Source: Pelobacter seleniigenes DSM 18267
Lineage (GTDB): Bacteria; Desulfobacterota; Desulfuromonadia; Desulfuromonadales; Geopsychrobacteraceae
DNA: 64,000 nucleotides
NCBI RefSeq assembly: GCF_000711225.1
Contig: NZ_JOMG01000004.1
Location: 248,001-312,000, forward strand
Reading direction: 5' to 3'
Positions 1-7,889 of this stretch are shown here, piece by piece; position 1 is the first letter of the stretch; each line of letters begins with the position of its first letter. The position numbers and the translations under genes are program-made. The notes beneath the pieces were generated by a model, which saw nothing but the letters and a program-made list of their open reading frames with translations, was not told where the DNA came from and ran no database searches.

Positions 1-1
1 G

Positions 2-610
2 ATCGATGTGCGGGCCCTGCTGGATGATATTCGGCAGAATGAACTGAGCGTCTGTATTCGGGTCTTCAGTCAGGATAAGACAGCTCTGGTGTTTTATGAA
101 GAGGGTTTTGCGCTGGGGTTTTTTCATGAGGGTGGACAGGACCTGCAGGCGACGGCTGATCTTTCCGCCTCGGTCGCTGCATTGCCCGGGGCCATCCTCG
201 ATGTTCTGGAAATCCAGAGTACCGACCAACTCGTTCTGGCCGACCTGATGGGGTCTGCCGACCTGCATCCGATTTGGCAGCGCACCCGGAAAAACCTTCT
301 TGAGGAACAGAATAAACGTGAGCAGAGCGCCATGCGTTCTTCCCAGGAAGCGCAGCAGCGACAGCGCCAACAGGTTCAAAACCTGATGAAAACCGTTGCC
401 GGGACCTACCTTGGCAAGTTCGGGGTGACCCAGGTTGAAAAAGCTTTTGCCGTGGTCGGACCAACGGTCCAAGAAACTGAAATTGAACAGTTCTATCTTG
501 AGCTGCAACGTTTGGCCCGGTTGGTGGCCAGTCAGGCAAAAATCAACGAGATGGTTCTGGAAATGCGCGCTCGGATGAAGGCAAACGAAGTTTCCGAAGC
601 CCGTTCATAA
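2..610 (+). CDS. Hypothetical protein, 5'-truncated by window edge
   Basis: The reading frame is open from the first bases of the window, so the true start lies upstream; the GTG at position 8 is only the first possible start codon inside the window. About 200 residues are visible. The first ~90 residues look like a compact alpha/beta domain of the kind found at the end of deltaproteobacterial proteins of unknown function (an FYEEG.ALGFFHEG stretch). The following ~110 residues are rich in Gln, Glu, Arg and Lys and should form long helices, probably coiled coil. No catalytic motif was recognised. The gene is separated by about 207 bp from livJ, which has its own promoter, so it is probably not part of that operon. 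Function unknown. Confidence 0.6.
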   Translation: MDVRALLDDIRQNELSVCIRVFSQDKTALVFYEEGFALGFFHEGGQDLQATADLSASVAALPGAILDVLEIQSTDQLVLADLMGSADLHPIWQRTRKNLLEEQNKREQSAMRSSQEAQQRQRQQVQNLMKTVAGTYLGKFGVTQVEKAFAVVGPTVQETEIEQFYLELQRLARLVASQAKINEMVLEMRARMKANEVSEARS

Positions 611-708
611 GCCCTGACCCCGGGATTGGCGCTGACCGATTTCGTCTTGCGGCGGCAATGGTTTTTTAAGGCAGAGCCTGCACTGGCCAGCGCTTCCGCC
701 TTTTAGCT

Positions 709-726
709 AGAATAAAGCTTTATTCT
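709..726. promoter_or_regulatory. 18-bp perfect palindrome touching the livJ -35 box (candidate operator)
   Basis: The sequence AGAATAAAGCTTTATTCT is its own reverse complement over all 18 bases. Its last base is the first base of the predicted -35 hexamer of the liv promoter, a position suited to a dimeric regulator. The binding protein cannot be named from the sequence. Confidence 0.45.
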
Positions 727-754
727 TGACCGCTGTCCGGTGTTTAGATTATAC
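726..754 (+). promoter_or_regulatory. Sigma-70-type promoter of livJHMGF
   Basis: A -35 element TTGACC (726-731) is followed after exactly 17 bases by TTATAC (749-754). The pair lies 64 bp upstream of the livJ start, whose ribosome binding site AGGAGG is strong. Spacing and hexamers fit a housekeeping sigma promoter; the call rests on sequence match alone. Confidence 0.55.
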
Positions 755-817
755 CTAAAAAATTCTGTACATTAATTTAGCTATTCTCCTTCAACCAAAC
801 TTTCAGGAGGCACACTC

Positions 818-1933
818 ATGAAGAAAATGACTGTCTTGCTTTCAACTCTTGCTCTGCTGCTGAGCATGACTGCAACAGGCTTTGCTGCCGACACCATCAA
901 ACTGGGTGTAGCAGGGCCTCATAGTGGTGACCTGGCTCCTTATGGCATTCCGGCTATGCGCGCGGCTCAACTGGTGGTCAAGCAGGTCAATGCCAATGGC
1001 GGTATTCTCGGTAAGCAGGTTGAACTGCTGATTCAGGATGATCAATGTAAACCGGAGATTGCTACCAATACCGCAACCAAACTGGTCACCGACGGTGCCA
1101 ATGTTGTGCTTGGCCACATCTGTTCCGGCGCAACCAAGGCTGCCCTGGGCATTTACAAAGACGCCAAAATTCCGGTCATGTCTCCTTCCGCAACCAACCC
1201 GCCGCTGACCCAGAGTGGTGACTATCCGAACTTTTTCCGGACCATCGCTTCCGACGACATGCAGGCTAAAATGGCCGTCGATTTTGCGCTGAACAAGCTC
1301 GGTGTCAAGAAAATCGCCATCCTGCATGACAAAGGTGACTACGGTAAAGGTTTTGCCGAGTTCGCCAAAAAATTTGTGGAAGAATCAGGCAAGGCTGAAA
1401 TTGTCCTGTTCGAAGGAATTACTCCCGGCGCCATGGATTACAGCTCAATTATTCAGAAAGTTCGCCGCAACGATGCCGAGGCCCTGATTTTCGGTGGTTA
1501 TCATCCGGAAGCCTCCAAACTGGTTTCCCAGTTGGCCCGCAAGCGCGTCAAAGCGGCTTTTATCTCCGATGACGGCGTCAAAGACGACAGTTTCCTGAAA
1601 GTTGCCGGTAGCGCTGCAGAAGGCGCTTACATGACCGGTCCGCGCGACCTTTCCAAGATTCCGCTGAACGCTGAAGCCGTTGCCCAGTTCAAAGCTGAAT
1701 ACGGTTCCGAGCCGGGTGCATTCTTCCAGGAAGGCTATGCTGCCGCCCTGGCGTTGCTGAATGCCATCCAGAAAGCCGGTAGCACCGACTATGATGCCGT
1801 CACCAATGCGCTGCGTACCCAATATGTCGAAACTCCGGTCGGCAAGATCAAATTCGACGCCAAAGGTGATGCCGAAGGCGTTGGCTTCTCTGTTTACACT
1901 GTGAAAAACGGTAAATTCGTTGAGCTGCAATAG
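818..1933 (+). CDS. livJ: Branched-chain amino acid ABC transporter, periplasmic binding protein
   Basis: The 371-residue product is a type I periplasmic binding protein of the LivJ family, which captures leucine, isoleucine, valine or related ligands and delivers them to LivHM. It begins with a clear Sec signal peptide (MKKMTVLLST start, hydrophobic core to about residue 20, cleavage near A23/A24). Cys77 and Cys102 are 25 residues apart, as in the disulfide of the E. coli LivJ binding lobe. The start ATG follows AGGAGG at a good distance. It is the first gene of livJHMGF and is followed by a strong hairpin that may raise its expression over the membrane genes. The exact ligand is inferred from the operon; related binding proteins can take other amino acids or amides. 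Confidence 0.93.
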   Translation: MKKMTVLLSTLALLLSMTATGFAADTIKLGVAGPHSGDLAPYGIPAMRAAQLVVKQVNANGGILGKQVELLIQDDQCKPEIATNTATKLVTDGANVVLGHICSGATKAALGIYKDAKIPVMSPSATNPPLTQSGDYPNFFRTIASDDMQAKMAVDFALNKLGVKKIAILHDKGDYGKGFAEFAKKFVEESGKAEIVLFEGITPGAMDYSSIIQKVRRNDAEALIFGGYHPEASKLVSQLARKRVKAAFISDDGVKDDSFLKVAGSAAEGAYMTGPRDLSKIPLNAEAVAQFKAEYGSEPGAFFQEGYAAALALLNAIQKAGSTDYDAVTNALRTQYVETPVGKIKFDAKGDAEGVGFSVYTVKNGKFVELQ

Positions 1934-1972
1934 AGGCCGCGCGCTGTTACTGCGGTCTGTCGAGTAAACCCC

Positions 1973-2005
1973 TTCAGGGGGCTGGTCCGTAACCAGCCCC
2001 CTGAA
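1973..2005 (+). terminator. livJ-livH intergenic hairpin (attenuator or mRNA-stabilising element)
   Basis: A perfect 14-bp stem (TTCAGGGGGCTGGT with its complement) closes a 5-nt loop (CCGTA). Only a short T stretch follows, so read-through into livH is expected. Such hairpins between a binding-protein gene and its permease genes commonly give unequal expression by partial termination or by protecting the upstream mRNA from 3' decay. Which mechanism applies here is not visible. Confidence 0.6.
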
Positions 2006-2109
2006 CTTTGTTGCTGCCGCGGCTTTCGGCCCGGTTTCAGCTGGGTCTCTGTCACACAGGTCGGTCTTTTGCAGGGCGGCCGCTTGCCATATTCAATCGG
2101 TTGGAAATT

Positions 2110-3012
2110 ATGGACTATTTTTTGGAACTGTTCTTCGGGGGGCTGACACGGGGTAGCATTTATGCCCTGATCGCTTTGGGATATACCATGGTTTACGGTA
2201 TCATCCAGTTGATCAATTTCGCTCACGGCGAAATCTATATGATCGGGGCCTTTGTCGCGCTTATCGTAGCCGGTGTCTGTACTATTTATGGCCTCAGCGG
2301 GGTGTCTATTCTGATCCTGGCCGGGATTGTCGCAGTCATCTATGCCAGTGCCTACGGCTATACCCTTGAGAAAATCGCTTATCGGCCATTACGGGATGCA
2401 CCGCGGTTGTCACCGCTGATCAGTGCCATCGGCATGTCGATCTTCCTGCAGAACTATGTCCTGCTTGCCCAGACTCCTGATTTTCTGCCTTTCCCACGGT
2501 TGATTCCCGAATTCGCTTTTATGGAACCGGTCGCCTATATTCTCGGTTCGCCGGAACTGGTCATTCTGGTCACCACGCTGGTGACCATGATCCTGCTGAC
2601 CCTGCTGATCAAAAAAACCAAGATCGGCAAGGCGATGCGAGCAACTCAGCAGGATATGAATATGGCGCGCTTGGTCGGGGTGAGTGTCGACCGCATCATT
2701 TCCCTGACTTTTGTGATCGGGTCGGCTCTGGCGGCCATCGGCGGGGTGCTGGTTGCCTCCTACATTGGCCAGGTCAATTTTTATATCGGCTTTTTGGCCG
2801 GGGTCAAAGCCTTCACCGCAGCGGTGCTCGGCGGCATCGGTTCCATCTCCGGCGCCGTGCTCGGCGGCCTGATCCTGGGCTGGGCGGAAAGTTTTGCAGC
2901 AGGGTATATCTCCAGTGACTATGAGGATGTTTTTACCTTCGGGCTACTGGTTCTGATCCTGATCCTGCGTCCTTCCGGAATCCTCGGTAAATCCACCAAG
3001 CAGAAAGTTTAA
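2110..3012 (+). CDS. livH: Branched-chain amino acid ABC transporter, permease LivH
   Basis: This 300-residue inner-membrane protein is one of the two permeases of the LivHMGF importer. It is hydrophobic throughout with about eight predicted membrane segments and carries the LivH signatures YTMVYGIIQLINFAHGE near the N-terminus and a glycine-rich GGIGSISGAVLGG loop near the C-terminus. An upstream in-frame start at 2008 would add 34 residues unrelated to the family, so the ATG at 2110 (MDYFLELFF) is preferred although its ribosome binding site is only GGA-like. It follows the livJ hairpin and precedes livM by 11 bp. Confidence 0.93.
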   Translation: MDYFLELFFGGLTRGSIYALIALGYTMVYGIIQLINFAHGEIYMIGAFVALIVAGVCTIYGLSGVSILILAGIVAVIYASAYGYTLEKIAYRPLRDAPRLSPLISAIGMSIFLQNYVLLAQTPDFLPFPRLIPEFAFMEPVAYILGSPELVILVTTLVTMILLTLLIKKTKIGKAMRATQQDMNMARLVGVSVDRIISLTFVIGSALAAIGGVLVASYIGQVNFYIGFLAGVKAFTAAVLGGIGSISGAVLGGLILGWAESFAAGYISSDYEDVFTFGLLVLILILRPSGILGKSTKQKV

Positions 3013-3023
3013 GGGTGACAGCT

Positions 3024-4460
3024 ATGGTGCAGAATTTGAAACAATCAATTTTGGTTTCGGTGTGGTTTGTCTTCCTGACCTTTCCGCTAATGGTGGTCCG
3101 GGTCAACACGATGGACAATATCGTTGTCTGGCGCTGGGAAAGCCTGGTCTGGGTGGCTTATGAGGCTTTTGTCCTGTCCTACTTCTGGCGTTTTCTCATG
3201 CAGAGAAAAGCTGTCAGGGAAAAGGCGTTGGCCGCTAACGACAATTTAGTTGAATTGATTAAAAACGATTCCCTGGTCCAGAATAACTTTATTTTTGTTC
3301 TGCTGGTCCTGCTGCAGATCGTGCCGGCGTTTTTTTACTCATTTGTTCTGCCGTGGAGTTATCTGTTCGGTTTCTTTCTGCTTGCTTTCCTGCTCGCCGT
3401 TGGTATCCGCAAGTACCAGTATCGCAAGGGGCTGGGTTCTTTTGCCCGTGTCGATGAAGCCGTTTCCGACAAACCGCGCTTGAACTTGCTGGAAAACCAC
3501 AGTTTCAGGATCCGGGCGCAGCTGGTTATTTTGACGATTTCCCTGATTTTTCCTCTGGTGGTGGATACCTATCAGAGCAATATCATGATTTCGGCGCTGA
3601 TTTATGTGGTGCTCGGTCTGGGGTTGAATATCAGCGTTGGCCTGGCTGGCCTGCTGGATCTCGGCTACGTGGCTTTTTTCGGGGTCGGGGCATATTCCTA
3701 TGCCCTGCTCAATCATCATTTTGGTCTGGGGTTCTGGGTGACCCTGCCCATCGGCGGCCTCCTCGGCTGTCTGTTCGGGGTTCTGCTCGGGTTTCCGATC
3801 CTGCGCCTGCGTGGTGACTATCTGGCCATCGTGACTCTTGGCTTCGGTATGATCTTCAAAGTGGTCATGGAAAACTGGGATGCGCTCTCCTTCGGACCGA
3901 GCGGCATCGCCAACATTGACAAACCAGGTCTGTTCGGCATCGATATGGACCTGGCCGGTTCGACCGTCTACATCTACTACATCATGATCGCTTTGGTGGT
4001 GTTTACCATTATCGTCACCAACCGCCTCAAGAACAGCCGGATCGGTCGGGCCTGGATTGCCCTGCGCGAGGACGAGATCGCCTGTGTCGCCATGGGGATC
4101 GACATGGCCCGGACCAAGCTGTCAGCCTATGCGTTGGGAGCTTTTTGGGCTGGCATGGTCGGGGTCCTGTTTGCAGCCAAGACAACCTTTATCAACCCCG
4201 CCAGCTTTACCTTTATGGAATCGGCGATCATTTTGTCCATCGTTGTGCTTGGCGGGATGGGCTCCATCCTCGGGGTGATTCTGGGTGCGTTTATCCTGAT
4301 TTTGCTGCCGGAATATCTGCGCGCTTTTTCTGAATACCGGATGCTGGTGTTCGGCGCCTCCATGACCTTGATGATGATCTTCCGGCCGCAGGGGTTGATC
4401 AGTAATCTTCGCCAGACTTATCAATACAAAGGTTCGAAGGAAATGAGCGACAATGGCTGA
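3024..4460 (+). CDS. livM: Branched-chain amino acid ABC transporter, permease LivM
   Basis: The 478-residue product is the second permease of the Liv importer. The last ~310 residues match LivM, with the NISVGLAGLLDLGYVAFFGVGAY and RLRGDYLAIVTLGFG signatures and a GGMGSILG loop before the final segments. The N-terminal ~160 residues add several hydrophobic segments separated by charged loops, making the protein longer than a minimal LivM. The ATG at 3024 is chosen over an in-frame GTG at 3015 because AAGGG lies 8 bases upstream of the ATG. The gene overlaps livG by 8 bp, which suggests translational coupling. Confidence 0.92.
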   Translation: MVQNLKQSILVSVWFVFLTFPLMVVRVNTMDNIVVWRWESLVWVAYEAFVLSYFWRFLMQRKAVREKALAANDNLVELIKNDSLVQNNFIFVLLVLLQIVPAFFYSFVLPWSYLFGFFLLAFLLAVGIRKYQYRKGLGSFARVDEAVSDKPRLNLLENHSFRIRAQLVILTISLIFPLVVDTYQSNIMISALIYVVLGLGLNISVGLAGLLDLGYVAFFGVGAYSYALLNHHFGLGFWVTLPIGGLLGCLFGVLLGFPILRLRGDYLAIVTLGFGMIFKVVMENWDALSFGPSGIANIDKPGLFGIDMDLAGSTVYIYYIMIALVVFTIIVTNRLKNSRIGRAWIALREDEIACVAMGIDMARTKLSAYALGAFWAGMVGVLFAAKTTFINPASFTFMESAIILSIVVLGGMGSILGVILGAFILILLPEYLRAFSEYRMLVFGASMTLMMIFRPQGLISNLRQTYQYKGSKEMSDNG

Positions 4461-5253
4461 TAAAAAACATAAACTTCTCGAGGTCAAAAGCCTGACCATG
4501 GACTTTGGCGGGCTGCGGGCTGTGGATAGCGTCTCCCTGGAAGTTCACGAAGGGGAAATTGCCGCCCTGATCGGTCCCAACGGCGCCGGCAAAACGACTT
4601 TTTTCAACTGCGTCACCGGAATTTATACCCCGACCAAAGGGGATATCCTCCTCCACCCGAAGGGGCTGCCGACGCGCAGGCTGAACGGACTCAAACCGAA
4701 CAGGGTGACGGAGATGGGGCTGGCGAGAACCTTTCAGAATATTCGCCTGTTCCCCGATATGACCGTGCTGGAGAATGTCATGATCGGCCGTCATTGCCGG
4801 ACCTCCTCCGGAATTTTTCGTTCCATCCTGCGTGGCAGCGGGGTGCGCGAAGAAGAACAGCAGATTGTGGAATCGAGCTACCAGCTGCTGGAAAAGGTTG
4901 GCCTGGATCGGTTTGCCAACGAATTTTCCAAAAATCTTCCTTATGGTGCGCAGCGGCGGCTTGAGATCGCCCGGGCCATGGCTACCGAACCGTTCCTCTT
5001 GTTGCTGGATGAACCGGCTGCCGGGATGAACCCCCACGAGACTTCAGAGTTGGATCACCTGATCTGTAAAATCAGCGAAGAAGATAATATTGCGATTCTG
5101 TTGATTGAACACGATATGAAGTTGGTCATGAATATCTCCAATCCCATCTATGTCATGGAATACGGCAAGAAGATAGCCGAAGGAAGTCCGCAGCAGATCA
5201 AGGATAATCCAAAGGTTATCGAAGCTTATCTGGGAGAAGAGACCGATGCTTAA
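4453..5253 (+). CDS. livG: Branched-chain amino acid ABC transporter, ATPase LivG
   Basis: This 266-residue cytoplasmic ATPase energises the LivHM channel together with LivF. It shows Walker A GPNGAGKTT near residue 35, the LivG-type insert ending in GLARTFQNIRLF (Q loop), a signature-like region YGAQRRLEIARAMA, Walker B LLLLDEPAAGMNP and the switch histidine in LLIEHDM. The signature has GAQRR where most ABC ATPases have SGGQ; this is usual for LivG. The ATG overlaps the livM end and is preceded by AAGGA. Its own 3' end overlaps livF by 8 bp. Confidence 0.94.
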   Translation: MADKKHKLLEVKSLTMDFGGLRAVDSVSLEVHEGEIAALIGPNGAGKTTFFNCVTGIYTPTKGDILLHPKGLPTRRLNGLKPNRVTEMGLARTFQNIRLFPDMTVLENVMIGRHCRTSSGIFRSILRGSGVREEEQQIVESSYQLLEKVGLDRFANEFSKNLPYGAQRRLEIARAMATEPFLLLLDEPAAGMNPHETSELDHLICKISEEDNIAILLIEHDMKLVMNISNPIYVMEYGKKIAEGSPQQIKDNPKVIEAYLGEETDA

Positions 5254-5953
5254 AATCAACAATATTCAGACTTATTACGGCAATATTCAGGCTCTTAAGG
5301 ATGTTTCCATCGAAGTGCAGGAAGGAGAAATCGTTGCCCTGATCGGTGCCAACGGGGCCGGCAAAACCACCACCCTGATGTCGATCTGTGGCATTACCCC
5401 CCCACGTTCCGGGGAAATCCTGTTGGATGGCGATCCGATTCAGAACCTGAGTGCCGAAAAAATCGTCCACAAGGGGATTATTCAGGTTCCGGAAGGGCGG
5501 CGGATTTTTCCGGATCTGACCGTGCAGGAGAATCTCGAAATGGGGGCCTTTCTGCGCAACAATAAGAAACTGATCCAGCAGGACATGAACTATGTCATGA
5601 CCCTGTTTCCGATCCTCGAGAAGCGCCGTAACCAGCCCGGCGGGACCCTGTCCGGCGGCGAGCAGCAGATGTTGGCTATTTCCAGGGCTTTGATGGCGAG
5701 ACCCCGAGTTCTGCTGTTGGACGAGCCGTCTCTCGGTCTGGCGCCATTGATTATCAAGCAGATTTTTGAAATCATCCGCCACATCAACAAAGAGAACAAT
5801 ACCACGATCTTCCTGGTGGAACAGAATGCCAACCAGGCCTTGAAGCTGGCCCATCGTGGCTATGTCATGGAAAACGGACGGATCACGCTGGTCGACTCGG
5901 CTGCCAATCTGCTCGACAATGAAGATGTCAAAAAGGCTTACCTCGGCATGTGA
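5246..5953 (+). CDS. livF: Branched-chain amino acid ABC transporter, ATPase LivF
   Basis: The 235-residue product is the second ATPase of the Liv importer. Walker A GANGAGKTT, the family sequence VPEGRRIFPDLTVQENL, the signature LSGGEQQMLAISRALM, Walker B LLLDEPSLGLAP and the H-loop region LVEQNANQAL are all present, so it should be active. Length is typical for LivF. The start overlaps livG by 8 bp with GGGAGA just upstream. It is the last liv gene: a stem-loop terminator follows about 65 bp after the stop. Confidence 0.95.
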   Translation: MLKINNIQTYYGNIQALKDVSIEVQEGEIVALIGANGAGKTTTLMSICGITPPRSGEILLDGDPIQNLSAEKIVHKGIIQVPEGRRIFPDLTVQENLEMGAFLRNNKKLIQQDMNYVMTLFPILEKRRNQPGGTLSGGEQQMLAISRALMARPRVLLLDEPSLGLAPLIIKQIFEIIRHINKENNTTIFLVEQNANQALKLAHRGYVMENGRITLVDSAANLLDNEDVKKAYLGM

Positions 5954-6017
5954 TGGGAGCCTTTGGCCAAATAAGTAAAAAAATGCTTGGCGGGGGATAG
6001 CCTTGGCCATGAAACTA

Positions 6018-6053
6018 AATAAAGCGCCCTGCACGGGTGCTTTATTGTATTTT
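6018..6053 (+). terminator. Rho-independent terminator of the liv operon
   Basis: A 12-bp stem (6018-6029 with 6035-6046, one G-U pair) closes a 5-nt loop and runs into a T-rich tail (TTGTATTTTAT). The stem base is A/T-rich on both strands, so it could work in both directions. Confidence 0.75.
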
Positions 6054-6146
6054 ATCCTCATCAATCCTGTATAATTGACCGGATACATGGCCTTTCTTTC
6101 CGTGCGGCCCGGTTTTGCTGATCAGTAAATGGGAGCTGATGAACCC

Positions 6147-7472
6147 ATGCGGAATTTATTCTCAACCGTGACCAAAAAAATGATCATCGGTTACCTGGTG
6201 ATCGTTGTTTTTAGCCTTTCAGCAGTCGGTTTTGCTTTGTTCCGTTTGCATGAGCAAACCCGTGCCACTGAGCAACTGGTCAATGTCGAGTTCAGGATGT
6301 TTGAACTTGTCCGCGACCTGCAGCAGAACCTCCTCGCCCAGGAAAACATCGAAAAGCAACTACTGATTTTGCGTGACCCAACCCTGAAGGAATTACGGCT
6401 GAACCGGAGCCAGGAATTTACCCGCCTGGCCGTTGCTCTCAACCGACCGCCGTTAAGTGACGAAGTCCGCACCCTCATCGATCTGGTTGAAAAATACCGA
6501 CTGGGTGAAAACCAGCTCTCCGACGCCTTGTTCTGGGACAACTGGACTAACGCAGAGACGATCGCCAATGATACGACGGTTCCGCTGCGGGTGCAGATCC
6601 TCAATTATCTGGTGGAATTCAGACAGCGGAAACAACAGGAGATCAATACCGGCCTGGCGCGACTGTCTGAGCGTACCGGGGATGCCTTTCAAACTACGGC
6701 GCTGTTGACTCTGATTGGCATCTGTCTGTCTGCGCCGGTTTCGTTGACGGTGATGCTCAGTATCCATCGTTCGGTCAGGGCTCTGAAAAAAGCGACGCAG
6801 AAGATCTCGGCTGGCAGTTTCGAGCATCAGCCGGATTTGAAAGGCGGCGATGAATTCGCCCAGCTGGCCAACGATTTCCGGATGATGGGGCAGAAACTGC
6901 GTGAGCTTGAGCAGTTGCGCCTGGATGCCAACCCCTTGACCCAATTGCCGGGCAACCTGGCCATCGATCGTGAAATCGAGCGCCGTATTACCGGCAAAGA
7001 ACCCTTTTCTCATCTCTATATCGATCTGGATAATTTCAAGGCTTACAGTGATCGCTATGGCTATAAGGCCGGCAGTGATGTGCTGGCTATGGTGGGTAAC
7101 CTGCTCAAGGATGTGGTCAATGAGTTCGGAACCGGGGAGGATCTGGTCGGACACATCGGCGGGGATGATTATGTGATCCTGACCGATTTGATCTCCGGCG
7201 AATTGCTGGCGCAGCAAATTGTTAAAAAGTTTGAGGAAACCATCCCTGAGCACTATAATGCCAAAGATCGTGCTGCCGGTAATTTTATTGGCAAGGATCG
7301 CTATGGAATTAAGCGGACCTTTCCGCTGATGACTATTTCAATTGCTGTGATTCCTTCGACCCATTATGAGTATCCTTCGCGTCTGGCCATCAGTCAGGAT
7401 TGTGCCAGATTGAAAGAATATCTGAAAATTCAGGAAGGCAGCAATTATATGCTGGAGAAACGTAAAGAGTGA
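6147..7472 (+). CDS. Membrane GGDEF-domain nucleotide cyclase with altered base-contact residues
   Basis: The 441-residue protein has one membrane helix near residues 12-32, a periplasmic helical sensor region to about residue 180, a second membrane helix (about 183-207), a HAMP-like linker and a C-terminal GGDEF domain from about D260. The domain starts with LTQLPGN, keeps the metal-binding DLDNFK, and has GGDDY at 338-342 in place of GG[DE]EF. The two residues that contact guanine in canonical enzymes (Asn and Asp nine residues apart in PleD) are both serine here: S301 in FKAYSD and S310 in KAGSDVL. Ser at the second position is the mark described for Hypr GGDEF enzymes such as Geobacter GacA, which make cyclic AMP-GMP. 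ATG 6147 is preferred over in-frame ATG 6129 because GGGAG lies upstream. The next gene overlaps by 4 bp. Confidence 0.82.
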   Translation: MRNLFSTVTKKMIIGYLVIVVFSLSAVGFALFRLHEQTRATEQLVNVEFRMFELVRDLQQNLLAQENIEKQLLILRDPTLKELRLNRSQEFTRLAVALNRPPLSDEVRTLIDLVEKYRLGENQLSDALFWDNWTNAETIANDTTVPLRVQILNYLVEFRQRKQQEINTGLARLSERTGDAFQTTALLTLIGICLSAPVSLTVMLSIHRSVRALKKATQKISAGSFEHQPDLKGGDEFAQLANDFRMMGQKLRELEQLRLDANPLTQLPGNLAIDREIERRITGKEPFSHLYIDLDNFKAYSDRYGYKAGSDVLAMVGNLLKDVVNEFGTGEDLVGHIGGDDYVILTDLISGELLAQQIVKKFEETIPEHYNAKDRAAGNFIGKDRYGIKRTFPLMTISIAVIPSTHYEYPSRLAISQDCARLKEYLKIQEGSNYMLEKRKE

Positions 7473-7885
7473 AAAAACAGCTGATTTTATTGCCCCTTCT
7501 AGTTGTCCTGTCAGGTTGTGCCACATTGTTCCCCGAGCCGAAAATAAGGGCGGCGAAGGATCTGGTCGCTTTTGAGCAGGCCTTCTCACAGTTCGAAACA
7601 ATGCACTCCACCGCGGAGTTGGAAAGCTTTGTGGCCATTTATCCGAACAGTCCCTGGGCGGCGCGGGCCAATTCGGTTTTGAACTGCGTCGACGACCTCG
7701 AACAGCGTAATGCCAGGGTGCAAAAGCTGCAGGCTGCCAACCAGGAACTGGAGAATAAGATCAGCCAGTTGAAAAAGCAGCACAAGGAGCAGCTTACCGA
7801 ACTGCAAAATGAAAATGGCCAACTGACGGAAACAATCGAACAGCTCAAAGGTTCTCTGATTGAACTTGAGCAGAGACCGCAATAA
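7469..7885 (+). CDS. Small coiled-coil lipoprotein
   Basis: The 138-residue product starts with a lipoprotein signal (MKKQLILLPLLVVLSGC), with lipidation expected at Cys17. Residues ~35-75 resemble the tetratricopeptide-like start of envelope lipoproteins (FEQAFSQF...SPWAARANSVL), and residues ~78-135 form a Lys/Glu/Gln-rich coiled coil (ENKISQLKKQHKEQLTELQ). The start is GTG, overlapping the stop of the GGDEF gene as GTGA, so translation is probably coupled. Asp at +2 is absent, so outer-membrane sorting is likely. It may be an accessory of the upstream sensor; no specific family was recognised. Confidence 0.75.
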   Translation: MKKQLILLPLLVVLSGCATLFPEPKIRAAKDLVAFEQAFSQFETMHSTAELESFVAIYPNSPWAARANSVLNCVDDLEQRNARVQKLQAANQELENKISQLKKQHKEQLTELQNENGQLTETIEQLKGSLIELEQRPQ

Positions 7886-7889
7886 GCGG

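Noticed and set aside
1973-2005. Hairpin after livJ as the end of the operon
   Set aside because: It lacks a proper T-run, and livH has no independent promoter in the remaining gap, so read-through is more likely.
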